A stretch of DNA of 64,000 bases from contig CAYYPL010000003.1 of assembly GCA_964473555.1 (NCBI GenBank), forward strand, positions 248,001 to 312,000. The letters run 5' to 3'. Below, one piece after another: positions 28,173 through 37,842 of the stretch. The stretch is from UBA11400 sp964473555 (GTDB lineage: Bacteria > Bacteroidota > Rhodothermia > Balneolales > HLUCCA01). How positions within the stretch are numbered: position 1 is the first letter of the stretch; each line of letters starts with the position of its first letter. The notes below the pieces were generated by a model. It was given only the letters and a program-made list of their open reading frames with translations, was not told the DNA's origin and did not search any database. The translations under genes were made by a program, and so were the position numbers.

Positions 28173-28892
28173 CTACTTCGGGTGTAGGCGGGTAAAACTA
28201 AACCAACTGCTAGTGGCGAAAAACCAGGGTTGTGCCACTATCACAAACAGAAGATATCCTATTGCTCTTAGAGGATTTAACGGTTTTTGTAGCGCATATC
28301 GGATATATTGACTATTACGTTCTGAAAGTCCATTGAAAAAGGAATTAGTCAGAAACCGTCCATTTTGGATAGCCCGCATCGGAAACTTGGCATACGATGT
28401 TGAGGTACGCTCTCGCAGAAATATATCTACGTGGGAGTTTTCCCAGGGAATTGCAGCCAGTTTAGTGGCGACTTCAAGTTTAATTAGATAGGCATGTGTG
28501 TCGTTTGTGCGAACTTCGACAAATCCAGGTGTGTCGGTTTTTCGAACCAAACGGGTATCCCAAATTATCGGGCGATGACCCAGGTAAAAAATCTCCCAGT
28601 CCGGGTGTGTATGCAGAAAGTCAGCGTACAGGGTTGCGGGAACGGGCTTGAGAAAGACCACATCATCTTCAAAGATCAGCGTGTTCTGGTATCCATATTT
28701 TACGCATTGTTGCCAGACGTGATGATGCGACTCGAAGCATCCGCGCATGGTTCCTTCAGGATGTCGGTCTGAGTGATAAATCGTAATATCGTGTGGTTGA
28801 ACCTGTATCGCACGGGCTATGTCCTTTCGTTTTTGGTTGTGAAACCCGGGATCAGGATCGGTAGTAATGAGTGCGATATGATCGATTTTCAT
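28173..28892 (-). CDS. Glycosyltransferase family 25
   Basis: 239 residues. GT25 features: an N-terminal MKIDHIALITTD strand, CFESHHHVWQQCV near residue 52, and the acidic motif TLIFEDDVVFLKPVP near 71. GT25 enzymes add galactose or glucose to lipopolysaccharide cores in bacteria. A hydrophobic C-terminal stretch (GYLLFVIVAQPWFF) could anchor it in the membrane. First gene of the tight GT25-ABC-Wzi-like cluster. Confidence 0.85.
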   Translation of the reverse strand: MKIDHIALITTDPDPGFHNQKRKDIARAIQVQPHDITIYHSDRHPEGTMRGCFESHHHVWQQCVKYGYQNTLIFEDDVVFLKPVPATLYADFLHTHPDWEIFYLGHRPIIWDTRLVRKTDTPGFVEVRTNDTHAYLIKLEVATKLAAIPWENSHVDIFLRERTSTSYAKFPMRAIQNGRFLTNSFFNGLSERNSQYIRYALQKPLNPLRAIGYLLFVIVAQPWFFATSSWFSFTRLHPK

Positions 28893-28910
28893 TCCGGAAA
28901 GATAACGAAC

Positions 28911-29966
28911 TCAGTGCATATCGGATGCAACGGAATGTGTCTTATCGACCAGGGGATCCATCACCCGAAACCAAACCGGAGGAATAAGTGCAAGCAGGAT
29001 CATTCCCGGGTATCCGGTCGGCAGCTGTGGGGAATCTTCGAAGGTCCTGAGAATCTGGTATTTTCGGGATGCAACCGCGTGATGATCCGAATGGCGAGTT
29101 AATTCGAACAGGAACATACGGCTGAGAATGTGATCGCTGTTCCAGGAATGGTGATGCGTAACCTTTTCGTAGCGGCCATTAGGCTGTTTCTGGCGCTCAA
29201 GTCCATAATGCTCGAGGTAATTGACAGCCTCCAGCAGACTGAACGACAGAAAGGAGACGATGAGAAAAATACCCACGAAAGCTGCTCCGAACCACCAAAA
29301 TATTAGAAACACCATCAACATGTGACAAATGGTGAACTGAATCATCTCATTGGATGGTGAGATGATGGGTTTTTTGAGTTTTTTGAGTCGTTCGGCTTCC
29401 AGATGCCAGGCGGAAAGATATTGACCAAGGATACTGGGAAACAAAAAACCGTAAAACGATTGTCCTTTGCGGGCTGAAGCGGGATCCTCTTCGGTTGCAA
29501 CTGTGGCATGGTGACCACGGACGTGTTCTATGGCAAAATGCATATACAGGACACTCAACAGGAGTATGCGTCCAAGCCATTGTTCTGCTTTTGAACTGCG
29601 ATGGATCAACTCGTGGGCGATCGTAATCCCGATTCCGCCGTTACTGAGTGCAACCGAGAGCATGGCTCCGGCCAGTGATACTCCGGAAAGGGATCCCGTC
29701 GAAACATGATATCCAAGCCAGAAAATGAGTCCAAACTGCACGGGAATGAACATCCAAAGGATCAAGGTGTAGACTTTGCTTGCCTTTGCGAGTGCTTCGG
29801 CCTCGGCAGACAGGTTGCCGGTATCGCGGCCAACAAGATAGTCAGCCAAAGGAATCACAAGAAATACATACATAACGGGCGTCCAGGTGGACCAGGAACC
29901 TATGGCTATGGTCAGGTATACCAAAAGCGGAATGGTATAGGCAACTAAATATCTCCAGGGCGACAT
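28911..29966 (-). CDS. alkB: Alkane 1-monooxygenase
   Basis: 351-residue membrane di-iron enzyme. All histidine boxes of AlkB are present: HELIHRSSK (near 126), EHVRGHHATVATEEDPASA (near 146), LEHYGLERQ (near 238) and HHSWNSDH...SDHHA near 259-295. It hydroxylates the terminal carbon of medium-chain alkanes with rubredoxin electrons; the rubredoxin partner was not seen nearby. No sign of truncation. It starts 166 bp from the preceding aminotransferase stop, with a heptamer array in between. Confidence 0.95.
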   Translation of the reverse strand: MSPWRYLVAYTIPLLVYLTIAIGSWSTWTPVMYVFLVIPLADYLVGRDTGNLSAEAEALAKASKVYTLILWMFIPVQFGLIFWLGYHVSTGSLSGVSLAGAMLSVALSNGGIGITIAHELIHRSSKAEQWLGRILLLSVLYMHFAIEHVRGHHATVATEEDPASARKGQSFYGFLFPSILGQYLSAWHLEAERLKKLKKPIISPSNEMIQFTICHMLMVFLIFWWFGAAFVGIFLIVSFLSFSLLEAVNYLEHYGLERQKQPNGRYEKVTHHHSWNSDHILSRMFLFELTRHSDHHAVASRKYQILRTFEDSPQLPTGYPGMILLALIPPVWFRVMDPLVDKTHSVASDMH

Positions 29967-30017
29967 AAATTATAGGTTATGCGGAGTTTAACGGTTTCCC
30001 GAATATAATTAGAAATA

Positions 30018-30076
30018 GAACACAGAACACAGTACACAGAATACAGTGCACAGAACACAGTTCACAGGGCACAGAG
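30018..30076. repeat. ACAGNNN-family heptamer array (8 units)
   Basis: ACAGAAC, ACAGTAC, ACAGAAT, ACAGTGC, ACAGAAC, ACAGTTC, ACAGGGC and ACAGAGG: constant ACAG with a changing three-base tail. Lies between alkB and the aminotransferase. Confidence 0.9.
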
Positions 30077-30131
30077 GAAAGTCAACAGCCCGCGACCAGT
30101 TCACATACTTCACGATGTACGGCTCGATGCT

Positions 30132-31526
30132 CTATAGCTCACGGTTCTTCAAAGATTCCACAAAATCAACAAAGGTATCCAGATCTCTTGAGGTTGTCGG
30201 CAGCCCTACGGACACTCGCGTAGCTCCGCGCATTTTACCCAGATACGTAATCATATCCCTGTAATCTCCCTCATCCCGGCTGGTAAAATAACGGGCAATT
30301 TCATCGTTGGTCAGGCAGTTGTTGATTTCATCAAGTCCTGGATTACAGAAACAACCGGATCGGATGGATATCATGCGTTCGTTGGCCATTTCTTCTATGT
30401 TCTCAAAAGGAATCACGTTTCCTTTCACATCAAAGAAATTCATGATGATGTTCCCACCCCGATTAGCGTAGTCAGTGGGACCAAATATCTTGACTACGGG
30501 CTGCCCATTGAAATGCTTTACGTGCACGAGTTTATCGGCAAGAGCCTTGATCACCGTTCTCACTCGATTCGTAATTCGATCGATTCCAATACCTTCTACA
30601 AAATCAAGTCCCGTTTTAATGGCGGGAATATCCAGATAGTTGATGGTTCCGTCTTCAAATCGCTCATAGGTTTTGGCAAGAAATCTGTGCTGACTTGCTA
30701 CCGATACCAGGGTGACCGTTCCACCCGCAAACCAGGGTTTTCTGAGTTTATGAAACGCCGTTTTCTTGATCAAAAGGCAACCAAGTCCGGTTGGATATCC
30801 GAAAATCTTATAAAATGAAACACTCACAAACTCAGGCTGTACTTTTTTCAGATCCAGACGTGTTGTCGGGACATACGCTGCAGCGTCAAGAAGCACATCG
30901 TACCCCATTTCCTGGGCACGGGCTATCCAGCTTAGGTCGTGTTTGGTGCCGGACACATTCGACTGTGCCGGAAAAGCGAACAGTTTTACCTCACTACTTG
31001 CCTGATTCTGAAGTGCCTGTTGCAAGGCCTTCTCGTTGATCTGCAGATCTTCGTACTGCACCGGAACGTACGTGGTCTGTCCCCCCTTACGATTACAATA
31101 TTCCCGAATCCCATTGACCGAATTGTGATTGTCCGACAACAATACATAACTACTACCCTCATTGAACGGATAACTCTCACCTACGATTTTTAACGCACCG
31201 GTAGCATTTTGGGTGAATACACAGATGTAATCTTCGGCATTAAAGAACTCAATGACCTTCGCTCTGCTCTCCTCAACCAGATGAGTCGCTTTTTGAGAAG
31301 TTGGATTCGTGGAGTGGGGATTGCCAAGTACTTCTTCGTTGAGCATGCGAAAATGACTGACCAACTGAGATGAACCGTATAAATTACCACCGGTATAATC
31401 CAGATAAACGTGACCATGGTCATCTAAGCGTGAAAACTCTTTTCTCCTCAGCTCATTGAAGAAGTCTTCGTCAGGTAAATTCCAGTTACGGCTGGAATAC
31501 GCAGGTTTTGATTGTGTCTGGCTCAT
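30132..31526 (-). CDS. PLP-dependent class V aminotransferase / cysteine-desulfurase-like protein
   Basis: 464 residues. The class V fold is shown by YLDYTGGNLYGSSQL near residue 42, FTQNATGALKIVGESYPF near 103, and the PLP-lysine region SVSFYKIFGYPTGLGC near 230. A CFCNPG motif near 396 resembles the catalytic or conserved cysteine region of molybdenum cofactor sulfurases. It resembles the sulfurase N-terminal part, without the MOSC domain. The substrate is not determined; free-standing members are common in Bacteroidota-like genomes. Confidence 0.85.
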   Translation of the reverse strand: MSQTQSKPAYSSRNWNLPDEDFFNELRRKEFSRLDDHGHVYLDYTGGNLYGSSQLVSHFRMLNEEVLGNPHSTNPTSQKATHLVEESRAKVIEFFNAEDYICVFTQNATGALKIVGESYPFNEGSSYVLLSDNHNSVNGIREYCNRKGGQTTYVPVQYEDLQINEKALQQALQNQASSEVKLFAFPAQSNVSGTKHDLSWIARAQEMGYDVLLDAAAYVPTTRLDLKKVQPEFVSVSFYKIFGYPTGLGCLLIKKTAFHKLRKPWFAGGTVTLVSVASQHRFLAKTYERFEDGTINYLDIPAIKTGLDFVEGIGIDRITNRVRTVIKALADKLVHVKHFNGQPVVKIFGPTDYANRGGNIIMNFFDVKGNVIPFENIEEMANERMISIRSGCFCNPGLDEINNCLTNDEIARYFTSRDEGDYRDMITYLGKMRGATRVSVGLPTTSRDLDTFVDFVESLKNREL

Positions 31527-31603
31527 ATAAACGTATCAAATCGATAAATTCCGGACTCATACTGAATGAACAGTATCTGATAGGGATATGGTACAAAATT
31601 CCG

Positions 31604-32674
31604 CTAAAAAATACCCGTCCTTTTGCGTTCGAGAATGCGCTCGACAGAGAGATCGATTCGGTTCTCGTCAATAACCCCGCTATCGAGTAACTCTTTGATG
31701 ATTCGGATGCTTTTTTGCGCTACATCCGGTTCATATGCCAGATTATTGCCAAAGGCAAGGATGTCAACCCCAGCCAGCAGGGTCTGCCTCACCGCGTCTT
31801 CGAGTCCAAAATGATGGGTTATGGCATGCATCTGCATATCGTCTGATATGATCACCCCGTTGTATCCCAGCTGGTCACGAAGCATCCCCTGCATGATTCT
31901 GCTCGACATCGTAGCCGGATAGTCGGGATCCAGCTTCCGGTTGAAAATATGCGTGGTCATAATCATATCGATGAGCCCTTTTTCAAGAAGATGCACATAC
32001 GGAGCTACTTCGAAGTCCTGCCAGGTATCGGTCACATCGGCCATTCCCAGGTGAGTATCTGCAAGTGAACTTCCGTGTCCGGGAAAGTGCTTCGGACAGG
32101 TCAGTACCCCTTCTTCCCTATGGCCACGAATGTAGGCTTCACCGTGTGCCGCAACCCGTTGGGGATCCTCTGAAAAGGTTCGCTGCCTTCCGTATATGGC
32201 TTTGTTTTCCTTGTTGATAGCCAAATCAAGACAGGGTGCAATATTCAGATTAATCCCATACTGTTTCAGAATGGATGCAATGTAGCGCCCTTCCTGGAAG
32301 GTACGGCCAGTATCGTCGATCTGCCCGAGTTCGACATGCGATAGGGTAGGCTGGAACCCATATTCGGGCTTGAGACGATTCACCGTTCCCCCTTCCTGGT
32401 CAATGGATAGAAACGTTGCAGCGGGCATGTGACGATACAATTGTTCATTCAGTTTCATCAACTGTTCCGGAGATTTGACATTCCGGTCATAGGATTTAAG
32501 GACCACATCGTAATCAAACAGGATAATCCCCCCGATGTGACGGTCACGTAAGTCTTTGACGATAGGATGCTCCCGATCAACTTCATAGCCACGGAATCCA
32601 ATCAGAAGCATTTGGGCAATCTTCTGGTCAATGGTTAAATCAGAGAGCCTGGGAACCTGGGGTAGTTGAAACAT
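31604..32674 (-). CDS. Glycoside hydrolase family 3, beta-N-acetylhexosaminidase (NagZ-like)
   Basis: 356 residues. GH3 signatures of the NagZ group are present: CPKHFPGHGSS, the ADTHLGMADV general acid/base His region near residue 213, and the nucleophile Asp in VIISDDMQMHAI near 278. These enzymes remove N-acetylglucosamine from muropeptides during cell-wall recycling. No signal peptide, so cytoplasmic. It is likely in the same transcription unit as the DUF4922-type gene 48 bp upstream. Confidence 0.9.
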   Translation of the reverse strand: MFQLPQVPRLSDLTIDQKIAQMLLIGFRGYEVDREHPIVKDLRDRHIGGIILFDYDVVLKSYDRNVKSPEQLMKLNEQLYRHMPAATFLSIDQEGGTVNRLKPEYGFQPTLSHVELGQIDDTGRTFQEGRYIASILKQYGINLNIAPCLDLAINKENKAIYGRQRTFSEDPQRVAAHGEAYIRGHREEGVLTCPKHFPGHGSSLADTHLGMADVTDTWQDFEVAPYVHLLEKGLIDMIMTTHIFNRKLDPDYPATMSSRIMQGMLRDQLGYNGVIISDDMQMHAITHHFGLEDAVRQTLLAGVDILAFGNNLAYEPDVAQKSIRIIKELLDSGVIDENRIDLSVERILERKRTGIF

Positions 32675-32722
32675 AGAAGTACAGATGTGGGTAATTAACG
32701 GAACTGGATGGACGGGATTCGG

Positions 32723-33778
32723 CTATCGGAGAGCATCCAAGACGGCCTTGAGATGTGTGGATTCAATGCTCAGCTGACCAAACATGTCCACAAGCAAGTC
32801 ACGGTCGATGCGGTTAAAGTCCGCTTCAACCGGAGTGATGCAAACCCCTCCAAAGTCGACCGAAGCGGGAGAAAACAGGATTTTATGATCACCTTCTGCA
32901 AAAAACTGATGGGGACGATGTTTCCTCCTTAAAAAAATGATCACCGTCCAGGCCTCATCCCTATATGAAGAAATCACGTTGACCATGGGTTCTTCCATCG
33001 TCTGACCAGGGTGAATCTCGTCGTTCAGGGATTCAAATTGATTGTACACACGATCAAATTGGTCAGAAAGCACCTGTGCTGAAGCAGATTGAAGCACGAT
33101 ACATGTTCTAAGTCCATCATCAACACCAGCTATATTTACCTCCTCCGTTTTACGGATCCATTCTCCATGTAGCTCAACAAGTTCGGGCCAGGTGGTTTCA
33201 ATGGTCATAAACCCGAAATTACCGGCCTGAAAATGCAGATGATCGGGCGCTGAAGCCCCACATCGTGGACCATTATAGAATAACGAATACCGACTTCCCA
33301 TCGATTTTGAAATGTCCAGCATAGCAGGGAAAGACTCCCGGATGCGTTGGGGTACATGGCTTCGGTGTGGGATCGTAAAATGTTCCGGGAAAATGGGGAA
33401 TGGATTAACCAGTACCACATAATTATCTGGATTCGAGGTTTCCAGCATAGCGTGCGAAAATTTACCATTTCCGGCAATAACCCCTTTTTGCTCGATGGGA
33501 AGGTGTTCCAGACACAGAAAGCAAGTACGCTCTGCGATCGATCTGGCGTCTACTTTTGCCGAACTGGATACGATTCTACCGGGATTGAACTGTAGTTTCA
33601 TTTCATACCCATCCATCTGGATGGTACGAACCATTACATCCCCCAGTGTAGCAGCTCCTTTTTGAAGCAATGGCCAGGTAGCTTGCTGGTGAGCCAGGAG
33701 CGCTTTGGACCGCCCGGCCAGATCAGACTTCCCGTCTGGAAGTCCATAGGCCATAAGTTCTTCGTTACTCAAAAACAT
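32723..33778 (-). CDS. DUF4922 / GalT-HIT superfamily protein
   Basis: 351 residues from the ATG at 33778 (MFLSNEELMAYG); an upstream ATG at 33862 would overlap the GT2 gene by 80 bp and seems less likely. It has a CFLC zinc-knuckle-like pair near residue 104 and the HIT triad DHLHFQ (HxHxQ) near 196, as in nucleotide-sugar phosphorylases and GalT-like transferases. The probable chemistry is nucleotidyl transfer or phosphorolysis of a sugar nucleotide. The position just after the GT2 gene suggests a link to sugar-nucleotide use in that operon. Confidence 0.75.
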   Translation of the reverse strand: MFLSNEELMAYGLPDGKSDLAGRSKALLAHQQATWPLLQKGAATLGDVMVRTIQMDGYEMKLQFNPGRIVSSSAKVDARSIAERTCFLCLEHLPIEQKGVIAGNGKFSHAMLETSNPDNYVVLVNPFPIFPEHFTIPHRSHVPQRIRESFPAMLDISKSMGSRYSLFYNGPRCGASAPDHLHFQAGNFGFMTIETTWPELVELHGEWIRKTEEVNIAGVDDGLRTCIVLQSASAQVLSDQFDRVYNQFESLNDEIHPGQTMEEPMVNVISSYRDEAWTVIIFLRRKHRPHQFFAEGDHKILFSPASVDFGGVCITPVEADFNRIDRDLLVDMFGQLSIESTHLKAVLDALR

Positions 33779-33782
33779 GTTC

Positions 33783-35252
33783 TTAATGTTGAGCTGCCAC
33801 CAGGTGTTGTCGCGCACGGAGTTCAAACGTTCGAAGCTTGTCTTTGTACGCGTTATGAGCATTCATTTTTACGATATCGAGTGATGCATCCGTGTTGTCT
33901 TCCCAGCGTCGCACACAATAGATTGGATCATAGATACGTCCAATTTGGTACTCACGCGAAATGGCCAGTCCAAGTGCATAATCTTCACCATAGCTCACAT
34001 TGGGGACTGTAATCTGACGAAGAATCGGAGTATAGAACGCCCTGGGTGCTCCAAGGCCATTAATACGGATCGCGTTATTTCGTCCGTTTTCGGGGGTCCA
34101 TTCCTTGTGATCGATGATTCCGGGTGGTATTGGTTTCAGATTGACATCCGTCATCTCATACGACCCAACTACCATGGCACACTTTTCCTCTCTGAACACA
34201 TCTACGATGCGCTGAAGCGTCGTTTCGTCTTTGTAAACATCATCACTATCCAGCTGAATGGCATATTTTCCGCAATATTCACTAAAGACAGCTACATTCC
34301 AGCATCCGCCAATCCCAAGATCTTTGCGTTCAGGTACCAGAACTTTCAACCTGTTGTCTGAGGCAGCTATTTCCTGAAGTATCTCGAAGGTCCCATCGGT
34401 TGAAAAGTTATCTACCACGACCAGATTGAAATCAAAGTCGGTTTTCTGAGTCAACACCGAATATACCGCATCTTTTATGGTACGGATTCGGTTACGTACA
34501 GGAATAACTACGGCCGCTTCAACGGGAAACGTATCGCCAGTTTGCTCAACCAACTTGAACTCGGGTTTGAGCCAGGCCCCTATTCGTTTCAGATATTCGG
34601 TGAAAGCGAGTTCCATTTCTACCTGGACCTGACGATTGCGCGGATCCACGTAATCGAATACTTTCTCACCCGTCTTGCGCGTGTCTGTCTGTACGGTGCT
34701 GTACAGAAATTCAGTGATTCGGACCAGATCCGATCGTTCAGATACCCTGAGGCGGGTATCGTAAAGTCCTGCATGAAGATACTCGGATTCAAACGCGCCC
34801 GTTGCAGCCTTAAGCACATCGGACCTGAACAACATCAACGGACCAAAATCGAAGTCATCCCGCACACTACCAAACTGATAATCGTTCACGGGATGATTAG
34901 ATCGCACATCCCCTTTGATCTCAATAAAATCGGAATAAACCATTCCCGCTCTGGTATCTCGTGCAACCTGAACAAAACGCTCCAGGCAGAATTGTCCGGT
35001 GGAAATCAGGGTGTCTTTGGTCAACACCAGTGCAAACTCGGTGTCGGTTGCAGCAGCGATTGACTGGAATGTACCTGAGCTTAACGGTGAATCTACAGAC
35101 AGGTCACTGGTTTTAGGGGCTTGGACTCCTGAAGGACCAGAAGCCAGTAAATAAATATGTTTGACCAAATCGGAGCTGGCAAATTCATGGGCGGTTTGTT
35201 GGGTGAAATCACTGCCCATCCAGGGTAAAAAAACGGTAATCGTATGTCGCAT
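33783..35252 (-). CDS. Glycosyltransferase family 2, two-domain
   Basis: 489 residues. A first nucleotide-sugar-fold half (about 1-220) lacks a clear DxD but keeps the Rossmann pattern. The second half (about 235-480) is a classical GT2 domain with VVIPVRNRIRTIKDAVYSVL near 242, the DNFSTDGT motif near 275 and the metal-binding LDSDD near 325. The product may be a glycolipid or glycan linked to the adjacent GT4 and inositol-lipid genes. It lies downstream of the GT4 gene (212 bp) and is probably co-transcribed. Confidence 0.88.
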   Translation of the reverse strand: MRHTITVFLPWMGSDFTQQTAHEFASSDLVKHIYLLASGPSGVQAPKTSDLSVDSPLSSGTFQSIAAATDTEFALVLTKDTLISTGQFCLERFVQVARDTRAGMVYSDFIEIKGDVRSNHPVNDYQFGSVRDDFDFGPLMLFRSDVLKAATGAFESEYLHAGLYDTRLRVSERSDLVRITEFLYSTVQTDTRKTGEKVFDYVDPRNRQVQVEMELAFTEYLKRIGAWLKPEFKLVEQTGDTFPVEAAVVIPVRNRIRTIKDAVYSVLTQKTDFDFNLVVVDNFSTDGTFEILQEIAASDNRLKVLVPERKDLGIGGCWNVAVFSEYCGKYAIQLDSDDVYKDETTLQRIVDVFREEKCAMVVGSYEMTDVNLKPIPPGIIDHKEWTPENGRNNAIRINGLGAPRAFYTPILRQITVPNVSYGEDYALGLAISREYQIGRIYDPIYCVRRWEDNTDASLDIVKMNAHNAYKDKLRTFELRARQHLVAAQH

Positions 35253-35464
35253 GGTGTAGATGATGTAAACTTGAAAATTGCTTCTGTAGACAGATTCTGT
35301 GTCGATGATGGTAGAAATATAAGCAAACTGGGACGCAGTTTCCCGAAATATGACCGAAATCGTAGACCAACAGATCCGGGCATTTCAACGATCCGACAGT
35401 CTAACCAGTTCAAAAGTTGGTCTGGCTATCCCTAAAGGTATCGGCCTGACAGACTCTTGTCCAC

Positions 35465-36661
35465 TCATCCAGAGTGTGATCTCGCATAGACCTTCAGCAG
35501 ACGGTGGATCAGCGTATCCCACTTGAAGCGTCCGGCGAAGTCTATGCCTCTGGCGGATAAACCTTCCCGTGTACAATCATCATCCAGCAATTCGGATATC
35601 ACTGCTGCTAGTTCCTGAGTACGTCCGGGCTCAACAAACTGAGCATCAAAGTTCCCTGAAATCACGCGTTTGTAGCCCTCATTGGCGTATCCAACCACCG
35701 GTGTCCCTACACTCATGGCCTCAAGGAGCACAATCCCAAAGCTTTCTCCAAACAGCGCAGGCGCCAGATATAGCTTTGAATGTGCCATGAGCTCCCATTT
35801 TTCAACATCGGTTACGGAACCTGTAAACCGGACACGTTCAAGTCCAAGCTTGGCAACCAGGGCCTCGGCCTGTGGTCTTTGCGGACCATCTCCAGCTACA
35901 ATGAGGGACAGTTCTTTAAACCGGGACGACAGCATCCGATAGACCTCGATGGCATCCATAAGCCCTTTTCTCTGCTCCAACCGACCTAAAAAAAGCAAGT
36001 AAGGCTGCTGCTGAAGCCACGTTGATGGATAAATGGATGAAGTTTCCCGTACAGGAGGATGAATTCCATTTGGAATTACATGCACGTTCGCTGGAGTAAA
36101 GCGGGTCAGGTATCTCGACTGCGGTTCCGATACCGAAATAACCTCGTTAAAGGCACGCATAAAATATCTGGCGGCCAGAGGCATCACGTAATCTCCGAGT
36201 ACTTTCCCAAATCCCGACCCGGAGGGTGTGTCGTGAAAGGTAGCAACGAAGCGAGCCTCAATAACCCTGTTGTTTCGAAGTTCAGCAGCCATCTGAACCA
36301 GCTGAATACTCATGAATGGGGTCCATGGAGTGTGGAAATGGATAACGTCCGGAGAAAACCAAGCCAGGAAGTGGCTGACATCCTCTTTGGTTGTTCCGTT
36401 CATCCAGGTAACATCAATTTGAGTCCCTCCAAATGGCAGGGTTTTTCCAACCTGTATCGGCAACAGGGCACCAGTTCTCCGTTGCGGATCCTTCAGTGTA
36501 ACCAGCTCCCATCCCTCTGGTAATTCGCAATTACCCTGAGCCGGACTCAAAACCACAACGTGGTGTCCGAGGTTGATCAACGCATTCGCCGAATCGGTGA
36601 TGTGAGTCTTCACGCCTCCGTGGCGATTCCAGTTGTAAGGACAAACGATCAAAATTCTCAT
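35465..36661 (-). CDS. Glycosyltransferase family 4 (PimA-like)
   Basis: 398 residues from the ATG at 36661 (MRILIVCPYNWNRHGGVKTH); the longer frame adds a poor N-terminus. The GT-B fold has an N-terminal GGVKTH acceptor region and a C-terminal donor domain with LFLGRLEQRKG near 228 and the EX7E region ESFGIVLLEAMSVGTPVVGY near 310. The pattern resembles phosphatidylinositol mannosyltransferases. Divergently transcribed from the inositol-lipid operon with only 47 bp between start codons, which supports an inositol-lipid acceptor by inference. Confidence 0.88.
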   Translation of the reverse strand: MRILIVCPYNWNRHGGVKTHITDSANALINLGHHVVVLSPAQGNCELPEGWELVTLKDPQRRTGALLPIQVGKTLPFGGTQIDVTWMNGTTKEDVSHFLAWFSPDVIHFHTPWTPFMSIQLVQMAAELRNNRVIEARFVATFHDTPSGSGFGKVLGDYVMPLAARYFMRAFNEVISVSEPQSRYLTRFTPANVHVIPNGIHPPVRETSSIYPSTWLQQQPYLLFLGRLEQRKGLMDAIEVYRMLSSRFKELSLIVAGDGPQRPQAEALVAKLGLERVRFTGSVTDVEKWELMAHSKLYLAPALFGESFGIVLLEAMSVGTPVVGYANEGYKRVISGNFDAQFVEPGRTQELAAVISELLDDDCTREGLSARGIDFAGRFKWDTLIHRLLKVYARSHSG

Positions 36662-36708
36662 GGCGCAAAATACATATAAGTCGGTGCGATTCACTACATT
36701 TGTATCCG

Positions 36709-37842
36709 ATGAACCCAAAGGAACCAGTTAACCAGGGCCTAAACACCACCCCGCAACCATGCATCTTGCTCGGGGGTGATCAGTTTTTGAAGGAACTTGA
36801 AAAAAAATCCACCTGTGCATCGACACGTTTCCTGGTTCAGGTGATGACGTTTGAAGGGGATTCCGCAGGGAAGAAATTAATTGATTTGATGGTGGCTTCA
36901 CCGGCCCGAAACAAGCTTTTGGTAGTCGACTGCTATTCTGATGTGGTGATCAACGACACCCTGGTTCATTTGCCAGCCGGATTAGTTAACAAGAAAATCC
37001 GCTCGGAACACAAGGAGACGCAACGTTTACTTCAATATGCTCAAGATTGCGGGATCAAGGTTTCACGAACGAATCCAATCGGAGCATGGTATCACCGGTA
37101 TCCACTCAGAAATCACAAAAAATCCATTCTCATAGACGATTTCCTGTTTTTGGGTGGGATCAATTTCAGTGACCACAACTTCGCATGGCATGACATGATG
37201 ATCCTACTGAACTCTCCACATTTTGCGGACATTGCAGCCCGGGATATCATCTCAAATTCGGAAGGAATGATCACCTCAGGCATACATCAAACCAACGATG
37301 AGACACTTTTACTACTAAACCGGCACTGTGAGGCCGAATATACCGAGTTATTCAGCTGGATAAAGCAGGCACACACCTCCATTACCGTCTTCTCACCCTA
37401 CATATCAGAACCATTCCTATCCGTTTTAAAATCCGTTTCCGATGCTATAGCCATTAAAATTGTTGTCCCGGAGAAGAACAACAAAAGTATTTTTTCGGAC
37501 TATCTGAAAAGAGAGTCCCATAACGGGTGGTTTCAGTACTGTGAAGTGCCTGGATTAATGTCTCATCTGAAAGCCCTTGTGATCGATGATCGTGAACTCA
37601 TTTTCGGAAGTTCCAATTTCGACTTTATCAGTTATTTATTTGAAGAGGAAATCGTGTTCAGGACCACATCCGAGCCGATGATTCGCGAATTTAAGCAGGT
37701 GGTGCATGATCCTGTATTGGGATCCGCAAGACAGCTTGTTAAACCCCCATATCATCGTATCAAATCGTATATTCCCACGATACTGTGGAAGTTACTTCGC
37801 GTCACAGATCCCAAGTCACATCAATTGTACCAAAACCAATGA
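36709..37842 (+). CDS. Phospholipase D-like protein with two HKD motifs (cardiolipin-synthase-like)
   Basis: About 377 residues. Two HKD motifs: NHKKSILIDDFLFLGG near residue 144 and SHLKALVIDDRELIFGSS near 286, each with HxKxxxxD. Most similar in layout to cardiolipin synthases and PLD-family phosphatidyltransferases, but without the usual N-terminal membrane segments. The stop overlaps the start of the next gene as ATGA. Within an inositol-lipid operon it could transfer a head group or make a bis-lipid. ATG at 36709 preferred over the TTG at 36700. Confidence 0.85.
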   Translation: MNPKEPVNQGLNTTPQPCILLGGDQFLKELEKKSTCASTRFLVQVMTFEGDSAGKKLIDLMVASPARNKLLVVDCYSDVVINDTLVHLPAGLVNKKIRSEHKETQRLLQYAQDCGIKVSRTNPIGAWYHRYPLRNHKKSILIDDFLFLGGINFSDHNFAWHDMMILLNSPHFADIAARDIISNSEGMITSGIHQTNDETLLLLNRHCEAEYTELFSWIKQAHTSITVFSPYISEPFLSVLKSVSDAIAIKIVVPEKNNKSIFSDYLKRESHNGWFQYCEVPGLMSHLKALVIDDRELIFGSSNFDFISYLFEEEIVFRTTSEPMIREFKQVVHDPVLGSARQLVKPPYHRIKSYIPTILWKLLRVTDPKSHQLYQNQ

